This document shows, piece after piece, positions 51,970-60,437 of a stretch of 64,000 nucleotides of DNA. The first letter of the stretch is position 1; each line of letters begins with the position of its first letter. The notes under the pieces are model-generated. The model had not been told where the DNA came from. It was given only the letters and a program-made list of their open reading frames with translations, and searched no databases. Source of the stretch: Brachybacterium sp. SGAir0954 (GTDB lineage Bacteria > Actinomycetota > Actinomycetes > Actinomycetales > Dermabacteraceae); assembly GCF_005490785.1 (NCBI RefSeq), contig NZ_CP027295.1, positions 682,001 to 746,000 on the forward strand, in the 5' to 3' direction. The position numbers and the translations under genes are program-made.

Positions 51970-52290
51970 GTGACAGGACATGTGCCGCCCCAGGACGTGG
52001 CAGCCGCCGCCCGGCGAGCCGTGGAGTGGATCTCCGAGGGCAGGGCGGGTAAGGGATTCACGGATGTCGGCGATCACCGTGCCCATCAGCTCGCACGCCG
52101 TGAGGCGGTGGACGACGACCAGATCGGCAGGATGAAGCGCTACTTCTCCCGGCACCGACACGATGTGGAGGCCGAGGGCTTCCGGCGCGGGGAGGCCAGC
52201 TATCCGTCCCCGGGCCGTGTCGCGTGGGACGCATGGGGAGGGTCCGCGGGCCGCGCGTGGGTGGGTCGCGAGAAGTTCGCCGACCTGTGA
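51970..52290 (+). CDS. Small conserved protein with a KRMKxYFxRH...SPGRVAWDAWGG domain
   Basis: A 106-residue protein. The sequence AAAARRAVEWISEGRAGKGF, RMKRYFSRHRHDVEAEGF and YPSPGRVAWDAWGGSAGRAW matches a domain I know from actinobacterial and phage proteins, standing alone or next to prohead protease-like regions. Its function is not known. GTG 51970 has GAGGAGA six bases upstream; an ATG at 51931 in frame is the alternative. It does not by itself indicate a prophage here, since no other phage genes are present. Confidence 0.72.
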   Translation: MTGHVPPQDVAAAARRAVEWISEGRAGKGFTDVGDHRAHQLARREAVDDDQIGRMKRYFSRHRHDVEAEGFRRGEASYPSPGRVAWDAWGGSAGRAWVGREKFADL

Positions 52291-52444
52291 CCCAGGCGTC
52301 CCCGGCGCCCAGCCGGGGGTCGCGCGTGTGCGCGCGGTAGCCCGCCCGGACGGCCCCGTCGCGGCGACCAGGGCCACCGACGATGTCCATCGAACGCACT
52401 CCCCACGCGGGGGAGGGCGCATCACCCAGAAGAAGGAGCTCCTC

Positions 52445-52948
52445 ATGGAGAACGAGCAGAAGACGCCGGACGCGAAGGACCTCACCCCCGGAGACGTCGC
52501 CGCGAAGCTGCGCGACACCAGTGTGGTGATGCTGACGACGGCGGTGGGTGACGGCAAGCTCGTCTCCCACCCCATGACGATCCAGGGAGTGACCGACGAG
52601 GCGGACGTGTGGTTCTTCGTCGGTCGCCGCGGGGACCAGGCCCGCGCGCTGAACTCCGGCAGCGCGGTGAACATCTCGATCAGCGAGGCGGGGTCCTGGC
52701 TGTCGGTCGCCGGTCATGCGGAGTTCGTGGAGGACGCCGCCACGGTCCGTGAGCTGTGGAACGACTCCGCGGAGGGTTATTTCCCCCAGGGTCCTGACGA
52801 CCCGGACCTGGCCCTGCTGCGCGTCACCACCGACTCCGCCCAGTTCTGGGGTCTGCCGGGAGGGCGGATCGCCGGGGCGGCCCAGATGGTGCGAGCGATG
52901 GTCACGAAGGAGCGGGCGCCGGGCGGCACCGACACCACGGAGCTGTGA
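52445..52948 (+). CDS. Pyridoxamine 5'-phosphate oxidase-like general stress protein
   Basis: A 167-residue split-barrel flavin-binding protein of the general-stress-protein-26 type: VVMLTTAVGDGKLVSHPMTI, VWFFVGRRGDQARALNSG, VNISISEAGSWLSVAGHAEF and LWNDSAEGYFPQGPDDPDLA (a family signature). A strong AAGGAG site precedes ATG 52445. Members bind FMN, F420 or FAD and help in stress response. Monocistronic. Confidence 0.9.
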   Translation: MENEQKTPDAKDLTPGDVAAKLRDTSVVMLTTAVGDGKLVSHPMTIQGVTDEADVWFFVGRRGDQARALNSGSAVNISISEAGSWLSVAGHAEFVEDAATVRELWNDSAEGYFPQGPDDPDLALLRVTTDSAQFWGLPGGRIAGAAQMVRAMVTKERAPGGTDTTEL

Positions 52949-53009
52949 GAGGCGTCGGCACGGCGGCGGCGTGAGGGACGCCCTCAGGGCGGCCCCGGGG
53001 GCGGTCGGA

Positions 53010-54122
53010 TCAGCTCCCCGCGTCGTCGGCCACCGCGCCGCGGCTCTCCGCGGCACTATCCCCGTCCTCCTCGGTGTACCGGCGCTGACGCTCCCGCTGA
53101 CCGTGTGTGAGCGAGCGGAGGTCGGTCCCGCTGTCGAAGCTCGAGCCGAGCCCCCCGGCGACCACGCCCATCGCCGCGCTGAGCCAGGCGATGTCGAGGT
53201 AGGTGCTCCACGAGGGAGCGTCCCCGATGACGGTCGCCATGTAGTCCGGGGCGATGACGATCGTCCCTCCGGCCAGGATGAGCGCGACGAGCGCGGCGTA
53301 GAGCGCGAGCACGCAGAGCAGCAGCGTCCCGACCGTCGAGAGGTTGTACAGCAGGACGACGCGGGCGAGGTTCGAGCGCCGCGGCCGGTCCCAGAGACCG
53401 TTGCTGACGATGAGCCACGTCACCATGGCCATGATGGCGAGAGCGCCGATGCCGAGGAGGCGAGGGGTCGAGAGGTACGTGGACATCGCCCAGATGGAGC
53501 TGTAGAAGATCCCGAAGGCGCCCGTTGCCGCCGCGGCCGCCATGGCGCTCGACAGGCGGGGCGCGGTGCGGATGGGCTCATTGCCCGCGATCATGCCGAG
53601 CACCGTCCGAGGGCCGGCGAGCCACGCCCGCGCGCGGAGCATGGCGTGCCCGTCCTCTCCCTCGGCCTCGATCCAGTGCGACCAGCGGGTGCCCACCCGC
53701 ACGCTCGGACGGGGCTCAGGCGGCGGATGCATGCGGCGGGCGCAGTCCACGAGGGCGTCGATAATCCTCGAGCGGTTCCGGAAGGCGCCCAGGGTGGGGC
53801 AGGAGACGACCGCGACGCGCTCGGCGGGGAAGATCTCCGCGATCAGGGGGCGGCCATCGATCAGGCGAGGGATCTCCGTGAGCAGCAGGACCACATCGGG
53901 TCCCTCGTACTGCTCGGCGAGGGCGACGGCGTCGCCGAGGTCCAGCGAATCGTCCGGGCGGAGGCGCAGCATCGAGGTGTGCAGCAGCAGCCGGACGGGC
54001 TCCCGGAAGGTCGCGTCGAGGAGTCCCTGGAGATCATCGCGCACGGCCTGAGCGCGGCGCGTGGGGAGCCCGGGGTCGGAGATGAGGAGGATGCTCACCG
54101 GTCCTCGGGAGGTGTCCTGCAC
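53010..54122 (-). CDS. Membrane protein with N-terminal soluble domain
   Basis: A 370-residue protein starting at GTG 54122 after CGGAG. Residues 1-195 are soluble and alternate strands and helices (VSILLISDPGLPTRRAQAVR, VVLLLTEIPRLIDGRPLIAE). The second half has about five helices from residue ~190 (MAAAAATGAFGIFYSSIWAM ... VVLLYNLSTVGTLLLCVLAL). The architecture recurs in actinobacteria, but I know no function. It is divergent from the SbnA-like operon. Confidence 0.7.
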   Translation of the reverse strand: MQDTSRGPVSILLISDPGLPTRRAQAVRDDLQGLLDATFREPVRLLLHTSMLRLRPDDSLDLGDAVALAEQYEGPDVVLLLTEIPRLIDGRPLIAEIFPAERVAVVSCPTLGAFRNRSRIIDALVDCARRMHPPPEPRPSVRVGTRWSHWIEAEGEDGHAMLRARAWLAGPRTVLGMIAGNEPIRTAPRLSSAMAAAAATGAFGIFYSSIWAMSTYLSTPRLLGIGALAIMAMVTWLIVSNGLWDRPRRSNLARVVLLYNLSTVGTLLLCVLALYAALVALILAGGTIVIAPDYMATVIGDAPSWSTYLDIAWLSAAMGVVAGGLGSSFDSGTDLRSLTHGQRERQRRYTEEDGDSAAESRGAVADDAGS

Positions 54123-54321
54123 GTCGAGCTCCGATCATGGTCGCGGGTGGATCGCCGCCGGGCGGGCGGTGCGCCTCTCGCGCACGGCGAGCAGCGGCGG
54201 GGCCCGTTCCGGCGCCCGTCGAGCCTACGAGACGTCGGGCGCTGCGTGCCGGCGGCACCCACCTGACGCGTGCGAGTCCGGACCGCGTGGTCGACCCGGG
54301 CTCGTGCGCGCTCGCAGCCCG

Positions 54322-54327
54322 TAGTGT
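54322..54327 (+). promoter_or_regulatory. -10-like box, leaderless sbnA-type gene
   Basis: TAGTGT, 7 nt before the ATG at 54335, no ribosome-binding site. It is the only promoter-like signal seen before the three-gene PLP cassette. Confidence 0.4.
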
Positions 54328-54334
54328 GGCGCGC

Positions 54335-55360
54335 ATGAGCACTTCTCCGGGGATCCTCGACGGCATCGACGCGGCCGTGGGGCGCACCCCTCTGGTGCGG
54401 CTCTCCCGACTCTTCCCCGACAGCGACGTCGAGATCCTCGCGAAGCTCGAGTCGGTGAACCCCGGCGGCAGCACGAAGGACCGCCCCGCGCTCGCCATGG
54501 TGCGGGAGGCGATCGCCTCCGGTCGCCTGAGGGAGGGCGGGACCGTCGTCGAGTCGAGCTCGGGCAACCTCGGGGTCGCCCTGGCGCGCGTGTGCTGCAC
54601 CCGCGGCATCCGATTCGTGTGCGTGGTGGACTCCAGGACGAACCGGTCCACGATGGCCGCGATCCGTGCGCTGGGCGGCGAGATCGACCTGGTGGCCGAG
54701 CCCGATCCCCTCACCGGGGATCTGCTCACGGCGCGGCTGGCCCGCGTGACCGCGCTCCTGGAGGACATCCCGGGCGCCGTGAACCTGTACCAGTACGGCA
54801 ACCCCGCCAATCCCGGTGCGCACCGCGAGGGCACCATGCGGGAGATCGCCGAGGCCACCGATCACCGGCTGGACGTGATGCTCGCAGCGGTCAGCACGAC
54901 GGGGACGATCGCAGGGTGCAGCGCTTACGTGCGCGAGCACGCGATGGCCACACGCATGATCGCGGTGGACGCGGTGGGCAGCGTGCTCTTCGGCGGTGCC
55001 GGCGCCGCGCGGCCGCTGCCCGGCATCGGCGCGGGCGTGGTCACGGAGACCTCACGGACGGTCGTCCCCGACGAGGTGCACCGGATCGGTGCGGTGGATG
55101 CCGTCGCCGGCGCCCGGCTTCTCGCACAGCGGGAGGGGATCCTCGCAGGTGCGTCCACCGGTGCGATCGTGCGCGCCATGGCGTCCCTCCTCCCGCGGCT
55201 CGAGGCGGGTGCCCGGATCGCCTTCATCGTGCATGACGGCGGTGCCCCGTACCTCGACACGGTCTACGACGACGACTGGGTCCGCCGCGTCATCGGCGCC
55301 GATGCGTCCACGCTCGCCGCGGCCCAGGACTCGCTGATCTCCGCGTCACTCCGTGGTTGA
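54335..55360 (+). CDS. SbnA-like PLP-dependent cysteine synthase-family enzyme
   Basis: A 341-residue fold-type II PLP enzyme. The internal aldimine Lys is in NPGGSTKDRPALAMV (near residue 50), the substrate loop is VVESSSGNLGVALA, and the phosphate-binding loop is AAVSTTGTIAGCSAY. SbnA of Staphylococcus aureus joins O-phosphoserine and glutamate in the route to 2,3-diaminopropionate, and Rhizobium Y4xP is a similar enzyme. No sbnB follows; instead come an FAD/NAD(P)-binding protein and a Y4yA-like protein. A general cysteine synthase role is the alternative. Confidence 0.82.
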   Translation: MSTSPGILDGIDAAVGRTPLVRLSRLFPDSDVEILAKLESVNPGGSTKDRPALAMVREAIASGRLREGGTVVESSSGNLGVALARVCCTRGIRFVCVVDSRTNRSTMAAIRALGGEIDLVAEPDPLTGDLLTARLARVTALLEDIPGAVNLYQYGNPANPGAHREGTMREIAEATDHRLDVMLAAVSTTGTIAGCSAYVREHAMATRMIAVDAVGSVLFGGAGAARPLPGIGAGVVTETSRTVVPDEVHRIGAVDAVAGARLLAQREGILAGASTGAIVRAMASLLPRLEAGARIAFIVHDGGAPYLDTVYDDDWVRRVIGADASTLAAAQDSLISASLRG

Positions 55361-56999
55361 CCCGGACCGCCGGCGTGCGGCGATCATCGGGGCGGGGCCG
55401 AAGGCCCTGTTCGCCCTGGAGGCGCTGCTGGCCCGGCTCACCTCCCGACCCGACGCCCCCCGCTGGGCCATCACCGTGATCAACCCCGGGAGTCATCCGG
55501 GCACCGGCGCCGCGTACCAGCTCGAGCAGCCGGAGCTCCTGCGGCTGAACGTCTCCGCCGCGATCCTGGACGCTCCGGTGAGCCGGACCTTCCCCGGGTT
55601 CCCCGACTGGGTCGGCACGCATCGGCCCGACCTCGCGGGAGAGGTCTACCCGCCCCGGGCGGTGATCGGGGGCTACCTCACCGCACGGTGGCAGGCCCTG
55701 GTCGCCGCCCTCGGCGAGGTCTCCGACCTGCAGCCGGTGGCGGCGCGCGCGGTCGCGGTGCGACCGCACGGCCGGCGATGGCTGGTGGAGTGCGAGCCGC
55801 GGCTGCCCGGCGACGAGTTCGACGAGGTGCTCGTCGCGACCGGGCACGGCCGGCACCACGATGGCGAGCTCGCGCGGTCGTGGTCCTCCGAGATCCCGCT
55901 GCGGCCCGCCGTCCTCCCGGTCGCCACCATGCTCTCGCCCACCTCCGTCCCCGCCGGCTCGCGTGCGGTGGTGCGCGGGGCCGCTCTGACCTTCCTCGAT
56001 GCCGCGCTCGCGCTGACGGAGGGGCGAGGGGCGACCTTCGTGCCGGCGCCCGGCCGGCCCGGGGTCCTCCTCCACCAGCGCGGCCCGGGAGAGCCGGCCA
56101 CCCTTCTGCCCACCTCCCGGCAGGGGATCCTGCTGGATGCCAAGCCCGATCCGGGCACCCCCGCGGCGGAGGTCGATGCGTCCGTCATCGCCGCAGCGGC
56201 GCAGCGGCTGGAGGACCTCGACCGGCGCGACCCCCTTCTCGCGGAGCGCCTGCTCTCGGAGATCACCTCCGCGGCAGCGCTCCTCCTGGGCGGCCCGGAG
56301 GATCACCCGGAGGTCCAGGCCACTCTGCGCTCCGGTGTGGCACCGGATGCGCGGCGCGGCGCGGAACAGGCGCTGCGGCGCAGTGTCGACGTCGCGCTGG
56401 GGCATCGTGCTCCCGGGGCCGCGTGGGCCCTGGGTCGGGCGTGGTCCCGCCTGTACCCGCAGGTCACCGCGGCACTGAGGGGTTCCGACATGTCCTCCCA
56501 GCAGTGGGCCGTGCTGCAGCGCGCGGCGCGGACCCTGGAGCGCTTCGCCTTCGGCCCGCCGCTCGTCACGGCGCAGAAGCTCCTCGCGATGATCGACTCC
56601 GGAGCGGTGGACCTCAGCTGGCTGGACGCCGGCGTGTCCCCGACCCCGGCGGGAGCCCTGCCGAGCTCGTCGGGGGCCGACGTCGTCATCGATGCGGTCC
56701 TCGCTCCGCCGGGCCTCGTCACACTCCTCGATCCCCTGCCCCGCCAGCTGCTGGAGGAGCGGATCGTCGCCGTGCGGCCGGGTCGCCGGGGCGCGATGGT
56801 CGACGCCGACGGCACCGCGCTGGACGTCAGCGGCCGGAGACGTGAGCACCTCGCGCTGATCGGACGGCCGACGGAGGACGATGTGATCGGGCACGACACG
56901 CTGAACCGGCACCTGCACCATGAGATCGAGAACTGGGCCGCGCGTGTGGCCGCCACTGCTGCCGAGGAGGGATCGTGTGATCGTGGAAGACCTGAATGA
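55353..56999 (+). CDS. FAD/NAD(P)-binding protein (NAD_binding_9 type)
   Basis: A 548-residue flavoprotein-like enzyme. The Rossmann motif RRAAIIGAGPKALFALEALL is at residues 7-26, then HPGTGAAYQLEQPELLRLNV, a typical segment of the family, and VLVATGHGRHHDGEL near residue 165. Members occur beside siderophore and PLP-enzyme genes and resemble ornithine/lysine N-monooxygenases in part. It overlaps the SbnA-like gene by 8 bp (GTG start). I infer that it may oxidise the SbnA product or hydroxylate an amine; that is not shown by sequence. Confidence 0.75.
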   Translation: MVDPDRRRAAIIGAGPKALFALEALLARLTSRPDAPRWAITVINPGSHPGTGAAYQLEQPELLRLNVSAAILDAPVSRTFPGFPDWVGTHRPDLAGEVYPPRAVIGGYLTARWQALVAALGEVSDLQPVAARAVAVRPHGRRWLVECEPRLPGDEFDEVLVATGHGRHHDGELARSWSSEIPLRPAVLPVATMLSPTSVPAGSRAVVRGAALTFLDAALALTEGRGATFVPAPGRPGVLLHQRGPGEPATLLPTSRQGILLDAKPDPGTPAAEVDASVIAAAAQRLEDLDRRDPLLAERLLSEITSAAALLLGGPEDHPEVQATLRSGVAPDARRGAEQALRRSVDVALGHRAPGAAWALGRAWSRLYPQVTAALRGSDMSSQQWAVLQRAARTLERFAFGPPLVTAQKLLAMIDSGAVDLSWLDAGVSPTPAGALPSSSGADVVIDAVLAPPGLVTLLDPLPRQLLEERIVAVRPGRRGAMVDADGTALDVSGRRREHLALIGRPTEDDVIGHDTLNRHLHHEIENWAARVAATAAEEGSCDRGRPE

Positions 57000-58365
57000 G
57001 GGCTGTCATGGGCTGCCGCCGCTGCCCGCTCGACTGGAGCCCTGGATGCAGGAGGTGCTCGCCGATGCGGAGGGGTGCGCGGCGATGCTGGAGGAGCACG
57101 GGAGCCCTCTGAACCTCCACGACTTCTCCGCCCTGGCCCGGAACGCCGCGGAGCTCGAGCGGCCCGCGGAGCGTGCCGGCGTGCGCCTGCGGATCTTCGC
57201 GGCCCGCAAGGCGAACAAGACGCTGGGGATGATGGACGCCGCGCACGCCGCCGGTCACGGGGTGGACGTGGGGAGCTACCGGGAGCTCGCGCAGGCCCTG
57301 GACCGGGGGATCCCGGCCGCCGACATCGTGGTCACCGCCGCGGTCAAGCCGCGCCCGCTGCTGCGACTGGCGCTGGACTCCGGCGCCCTGCTGGTCCTGG
57401 ACAACCTGGACGAGGCGTCGTCGCTGGCCGCGGAGGTCGCCGACCGGCAGGAGACGGGGTCGCACCCGATCGCCCTCCGCCTCGCACCGACCCCCGACGA
57501 GCTCATCGCACCGACCCGGTTCGGGGAGTCCGCATCGACGTGGCAGGACTGGGCGAGGGAGCCGGGGGCCCTGCAGGGCCTGCGGATCGAGGGGGTCCAC
57601 TTCCACCTCCACGGCTATGACGTGGAGGCGCGTGCGCGCGCCGTCGGCGAGTCGACGGTGTTGATCGATGCGCTGCGGGAGGCGGGGCATCGGCCCTGGT
57701 TCCTCGACATCGGCGGCGGGATCCCCATGTCCTATCTCGATGACGCCGGGCGATGGGACGCGTTCTGGGTGGCCCACGACGGGCAGGGCCGCGCCCCCGG
57801 GGAGGAGGTCACCTGGCGCGGCGAGCGCCTGCGCCAGGTCTACCCGTACCACCAGGCCCTGACCCGTGGGGCCTGGATGGAGGAGCTGCTGCGACGTGTG
57901 GCGCGTGATCTCCGGGCACGGGATCTCGAGCTGCGGTGCGAACCCGGCCGATCGTTGCTGGACGGCTGCGGGATGACCCTTGCCCGGGTGGTCCAGCGAA
58001 CGGCGACCAGTGACGGGATCCCGCTGGTGGGAGTGGAGATGAACCGCACGCAGTGCAGGTCCACCTCCGACGACTTCCTGGTGGACCCGGTGCTGGTCCG
58101 CACCGGGGGCGCTGCCTCGGGACCGATGGAGGGATACCTGGTGGGCGCGTACTGCATCGAGGCCGAGCTGATCCTGCGACGTCGGCTGGCGTTCCCCGGC
58201 GGCGTCGCCGTGGGGGACGTGCTCGCGCTGCCGAACACGGCGGGCTATCTCATGCACATCCTGGAGAGCGCCTCGCATCAGCTCCCCCTGGCCTCCAATG
58301 TGGTGAAGGAGGGGACCGGGTTCCGGCGCGACGGCGTCGACGCGCTGTCGCCGATGCGCCGGTGA
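56977..58365 (+). CDS. Y4yA-family PLP-dependent decarboxylase-like protein
   Basis: A 462-residue fold-type III (alanine racemase/LysA-like) PLP enzyme. The PLP Lys is in RIFAARKANKTLGMMDAAHA (near residue 66), with LRIEGVHFHLHGYDVEA, FLDIGGGIPMSYLDDAG, CEPGRSLLDGCGM (PLP phosphate and substrate Arg) and VGAYCIEAELILRRRLAFPG. The middle insert around residues 255-300 and the overall form match Y4yA of Rhizobium NGR234 rather than diaminopimelate decarboxylase. The GTG at 56977 has GAGGAGG upstream and overlaps the flavoprotein gene by 23 bp. It probably decarboxylates a diamino acid. Confidence 0.78.
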   Translation: MIVEDLNEGCHGLPPLPARLEPWMQEVLADAEGCAAMLEEHGSPLNLHDFSALARNAAELERPAERAGVRLRIFAARKANKTLGMMDAAHAAGHGVDVGSYRELAQALDRGIPAADIVVTAAVKPRPLLRLALDSGALLVLDNLDEASSLAAEVADRQETGSHPIALRLAPTPDELIAPTRFGESASTWQDWAREPGALQGLRIEGVHFHLHGYDVEARARAVGESTVLIDALREAGHRPWFLDIGGGIPMSYLDDAGRWDAFWVAHDGQGRAPGEEVTWRGERLRQVYPYHQALTRGAWMEELLRRVARDLRARDLELRCEPGRSLLDGCGMTLARVVQRTATSDGIPLVGVEMNRTQCRSTSDDFLVDPVLVRTGGAASGPMEGYLVGAYCIEAELILRRRLAFPGGVAVGDVLALPNTAGYLMHILESASHQLPLASNVVKEGTGFRRDGVDALSPMRR

Positions 58366-58384
58366 GGCGCACCGGCGGGAGGAG

Positions 58385-59314
58385 TCAGCCGGGGGCGCCG
58401 GCCAGCACCTGGTCCGCGCGGAAGAGCAGCTGGGCGAGCTCGCCGCGGGTGACGGCGGTGGCGTCCGCCTTCAGGCCGGTGAGGGCGGAGGGCAGCAGTC
58501 CGGAGTCCCGCAGCCAGGCGAGCGCCGAGGTGGTGGGGTCCGCGTCCGCGGCGGCGAGGTCGGTGACGGCCTGGCTGTGGCCGCGGGCGCTGAGGCTGGG
58601 CCGGAGCAGGGCGGTGAGGGTCTGGGAGGCGCTCTCGCGGCTCGCCGGCTCGTCCGGGTGCACGCACAGCGACAGGTCGCCCCACAGGGCCGCGTGCCCG
58701 AACAGCCACAGCTGCGCGTCGCGCCGCTCGGGGACGGTGTCGAGATCCGCGAGCATGGCCGGCACGGCCTCCGACGGCACCGCCGGCGCGCCCGCGAAGC
58801 GGTGCAGGGCGAGGGCCAGGTCGCCGCGGGTGACGGCGTTCCCCGGCGCGTAGCTGCCGTCCTCGAGGGCCGGCTGGACCCCGTTGGCGTCCGCCCAGCG
58901 GTAGGCCTCGAGCGCGTCGTCGTCGGCGCCGACGTCGGTGAACGTCCCGTCGGCCGTGCTCGCGGAGGCGTCCCCGCGCTGCAGCAGGAGGGCCCCGGCC
59001 GTGACCGGGAGGGCGACGGCGGCGATCGCCGCGGAGCCGAGCAGCACGGTGCGCCGGCGGTGCGGGCGCGCGGTCGGCGCCGGGGTGGCCGGCGAGGCCG
59101 CAGGGGCCGACGGGGTGGCGGTGAGCGGTCGCGTCGGCGCGGCGTCGGCGACCGGCGGGACCGGGACGGCCGGGGCCGTGCGCGGCGCCGCAGGAGCCGG
59201 CTCGGGGACCGGCGTCGGGGCCGTCGGACTCGGCATCGCCGCAGGTCGCGCCGGGGTGGGCGCCCCGGGACGGCCCGCGCGCACATGCGGGGCCGCCGGT
59301 CGCCTCACAGCCAT
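58385..59314 (-). CDS. S-layer-homology-like surface protein, membrane anchored
   Basis: A 309-residue protein. Residues 1-105 are a long Ala/Pro/Thr-rich, probably intracellular stretch; a helix TVLLGSAAIAAVALPVTAGA lies near residues 108-127; outside are two or three SLH-like repeats (FTDVGADDDALEAYRWADAN, YAPGNAVTRGDLALALHRFA, PTTSALAWLRDSGLLP, KADATAVTRGELAQLLFRAD). SLH domains normally bind cell-wall polymers. The ATG overlaps the end of the SGNH-like gene, so they are coupled. Confidence 0.8.
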   Translation of the reverse strand: MAVRRPAAPHVRAGRPGAPTPARPAAMPSPTAPTPVPEPAPAAPRTAPAVPVPPVADAAPTRPLTATPSAPAASPATPAPTARPHRRRTVLLGSAAIAAVALPVTAGALLLQRGDASASTADGTFTDVGADDDALEAYRWADANGVQPALEDGSYAPGNAVTRGDLALALHRFAGAPAVPSEAVPAMLADLDTVPERRDAQLWLFGHAALWGDLSLCVHPDEPASRESASQTLTALLRPSLSARGHSQAVTDLAAADADPTTSALAWLRDSGLLPSALTGLKADATAVTRGELAQLLFRADQVLAGAPG

Positions 59315-60258
59315 CCCAGCTCCCGCATGCGACGGATGAGCGTCCAGCCCACGGCGAGGTTGCCCCAGCCGTTGAGGTGGATCAGGTCGTGCGCGATGAG
59401 CACCGGCGGCACCACCCCCTGCGCGAGTGCATCGTGCGTGGTCGCCTGCTCGAGCACCTGCAGCGGGGCGAGCGGCGCGCAGCTCAGCCCGCTCTCCGAG
59501 GTGAGCAGGGCCTGCACGTCCACGAAATGATCCCCGTAGCGGGAGGCCTGCTCCGCGTTGACCGCCGCGAGCGCCTCCGCCGTGGTTGAGCCGCGGGGAT
59601 CGTGCTCGGTCGCCCACTGGCCCAGCACCAGGGTGTCCTGCTCCGGGTCCGGCGCGGCGTCCCACATGCGCTGGGTGTCCTCGAGCACGCGGGCCGTGTC
59701 GAGGATGTTGTTCTTGCCCATCCACAGCACCTGACGGGCGCCCGCGGTCTGCTCGGCGAGGGCGGAGACGAGCCGGCCCGCGGTCACCGTGGCGGAGGCG
59801 TCGCTCGGGGTGAAGATCCAGGTCCCGGTGCTGCCGTCGATCTGCCCGGGCACGTCGCCCACGCTCGCGGGGAAGCGGATCCGGCCGTGGGGCGGGAGGT
59901 CCGGGTCGAGTGCCACGGCCACGGCGCCGGTGGTGGCGTCCGGGGCGCCCTGCGGGGTGGCCTGCGGCGTGTCGAGGCCCCGCATGAGCACGGCGTGCTG
60001 GGACCAGGTCGCACCGACGCCGTGCGCGTGGACGGTGCCGGGGGCGACCGTGAGCGCGAGGTGCTCGTGGATCCGGATGGGCAGCGGGGTGGACTCGTCG
60101 CCCCGCTCGGAGCTCATCGAGGAGGAGCCCCACAGGGCGAGGTCGCGGGTGCCGCTCGCGGTGAGCAGGGCGCGGGCCGCGGCGCTGCCGATCGCGGCGG
60201 TGGTGGAGGGGAGGGGCGCCGGGGCCGCCGGTGCGGCGACGAGGTGCGGCGCGGGCAT
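59305..60258 (-). CDS. SGNH-hydrolase-like protein
   Basis: A 317-residue protein with WGSSSMSSERGDESTPLPIR resembling the SGNH block I Ser region, VLWMGKNNILDTARVL with the block III Gly-x-Asn, and a C-terminal DLIHLNGWGNLAVGWTLIRR carrying the Asp-x-x-His catalytic pair. No signal peptide is obvious. It likely acts on an ester or wall glycan. GGAGG precedes ATG 60258. Coupled with the SLH-like protein, suggesting a cell-surface job. Confidence 0.7.
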   Translation of the reverse strand: MPAPHLVAAPAAPAPLPSTTAAIGSAAARALLTASGTRDLALWGSSSMSSERGDESTPLPIRIHEHLALTVAPGTVHAHGVGATWSQHAVLMRGLDTPQATPQGAPDATTGAVAVALDPDLPPHGRIRFPASVGDVPGQIDGSTGTWIFTPSDASATVTAGRLVSALAEQTAGARQVLWMGKNNILDTARVLEDTQRMWDAAPDPEQDTLVLGQWATEHDPRGSTTAEALAAVNAEQASRYGDHFVDVQALLTSESGLSCAPLAPLQVLEQATTHDALAQGVVPPVLIAHDLIHLNGWGNLAVGWTLIRRMRELGWL

Positions 60259-60379
60259 CGAGGACCTCCGGGACCTGACGGGGTGGGCATCCCCACCGGT
60301 GCCCGATCACCGCCTACTCTACGGTCCCCGCGACGCCCTCCGGAAGGTCTCACGGCCGACGTGACGCAGTCGCCTCCCT

Positions 60380-60397
60380 CGCCCCTGACCAGGGGCG
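60380..60397. terminator. Hairpin after the exonuclease III gene
   Basis: CGCCCCTG-AC-CAGGGGCG, perfect arms, about 40 nt past the xthA stop in its direction of transcription. No U-tract follows, as often in high-GC actinobacteria. Confidence 0.45.
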
Positions 60398-60437
60398 GGG
60401 CGCGGCCGTCGGCCCGCCTCCTCGCCCTGCGGGCGGG

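Noticed and set aside
51970..52290. Possible prophage, from the phage-associated small domain
   Set aside because: No integrase, capsid, terminase or attachment site nearby; the domain also occurs alone in actinobacterial chromosomes.
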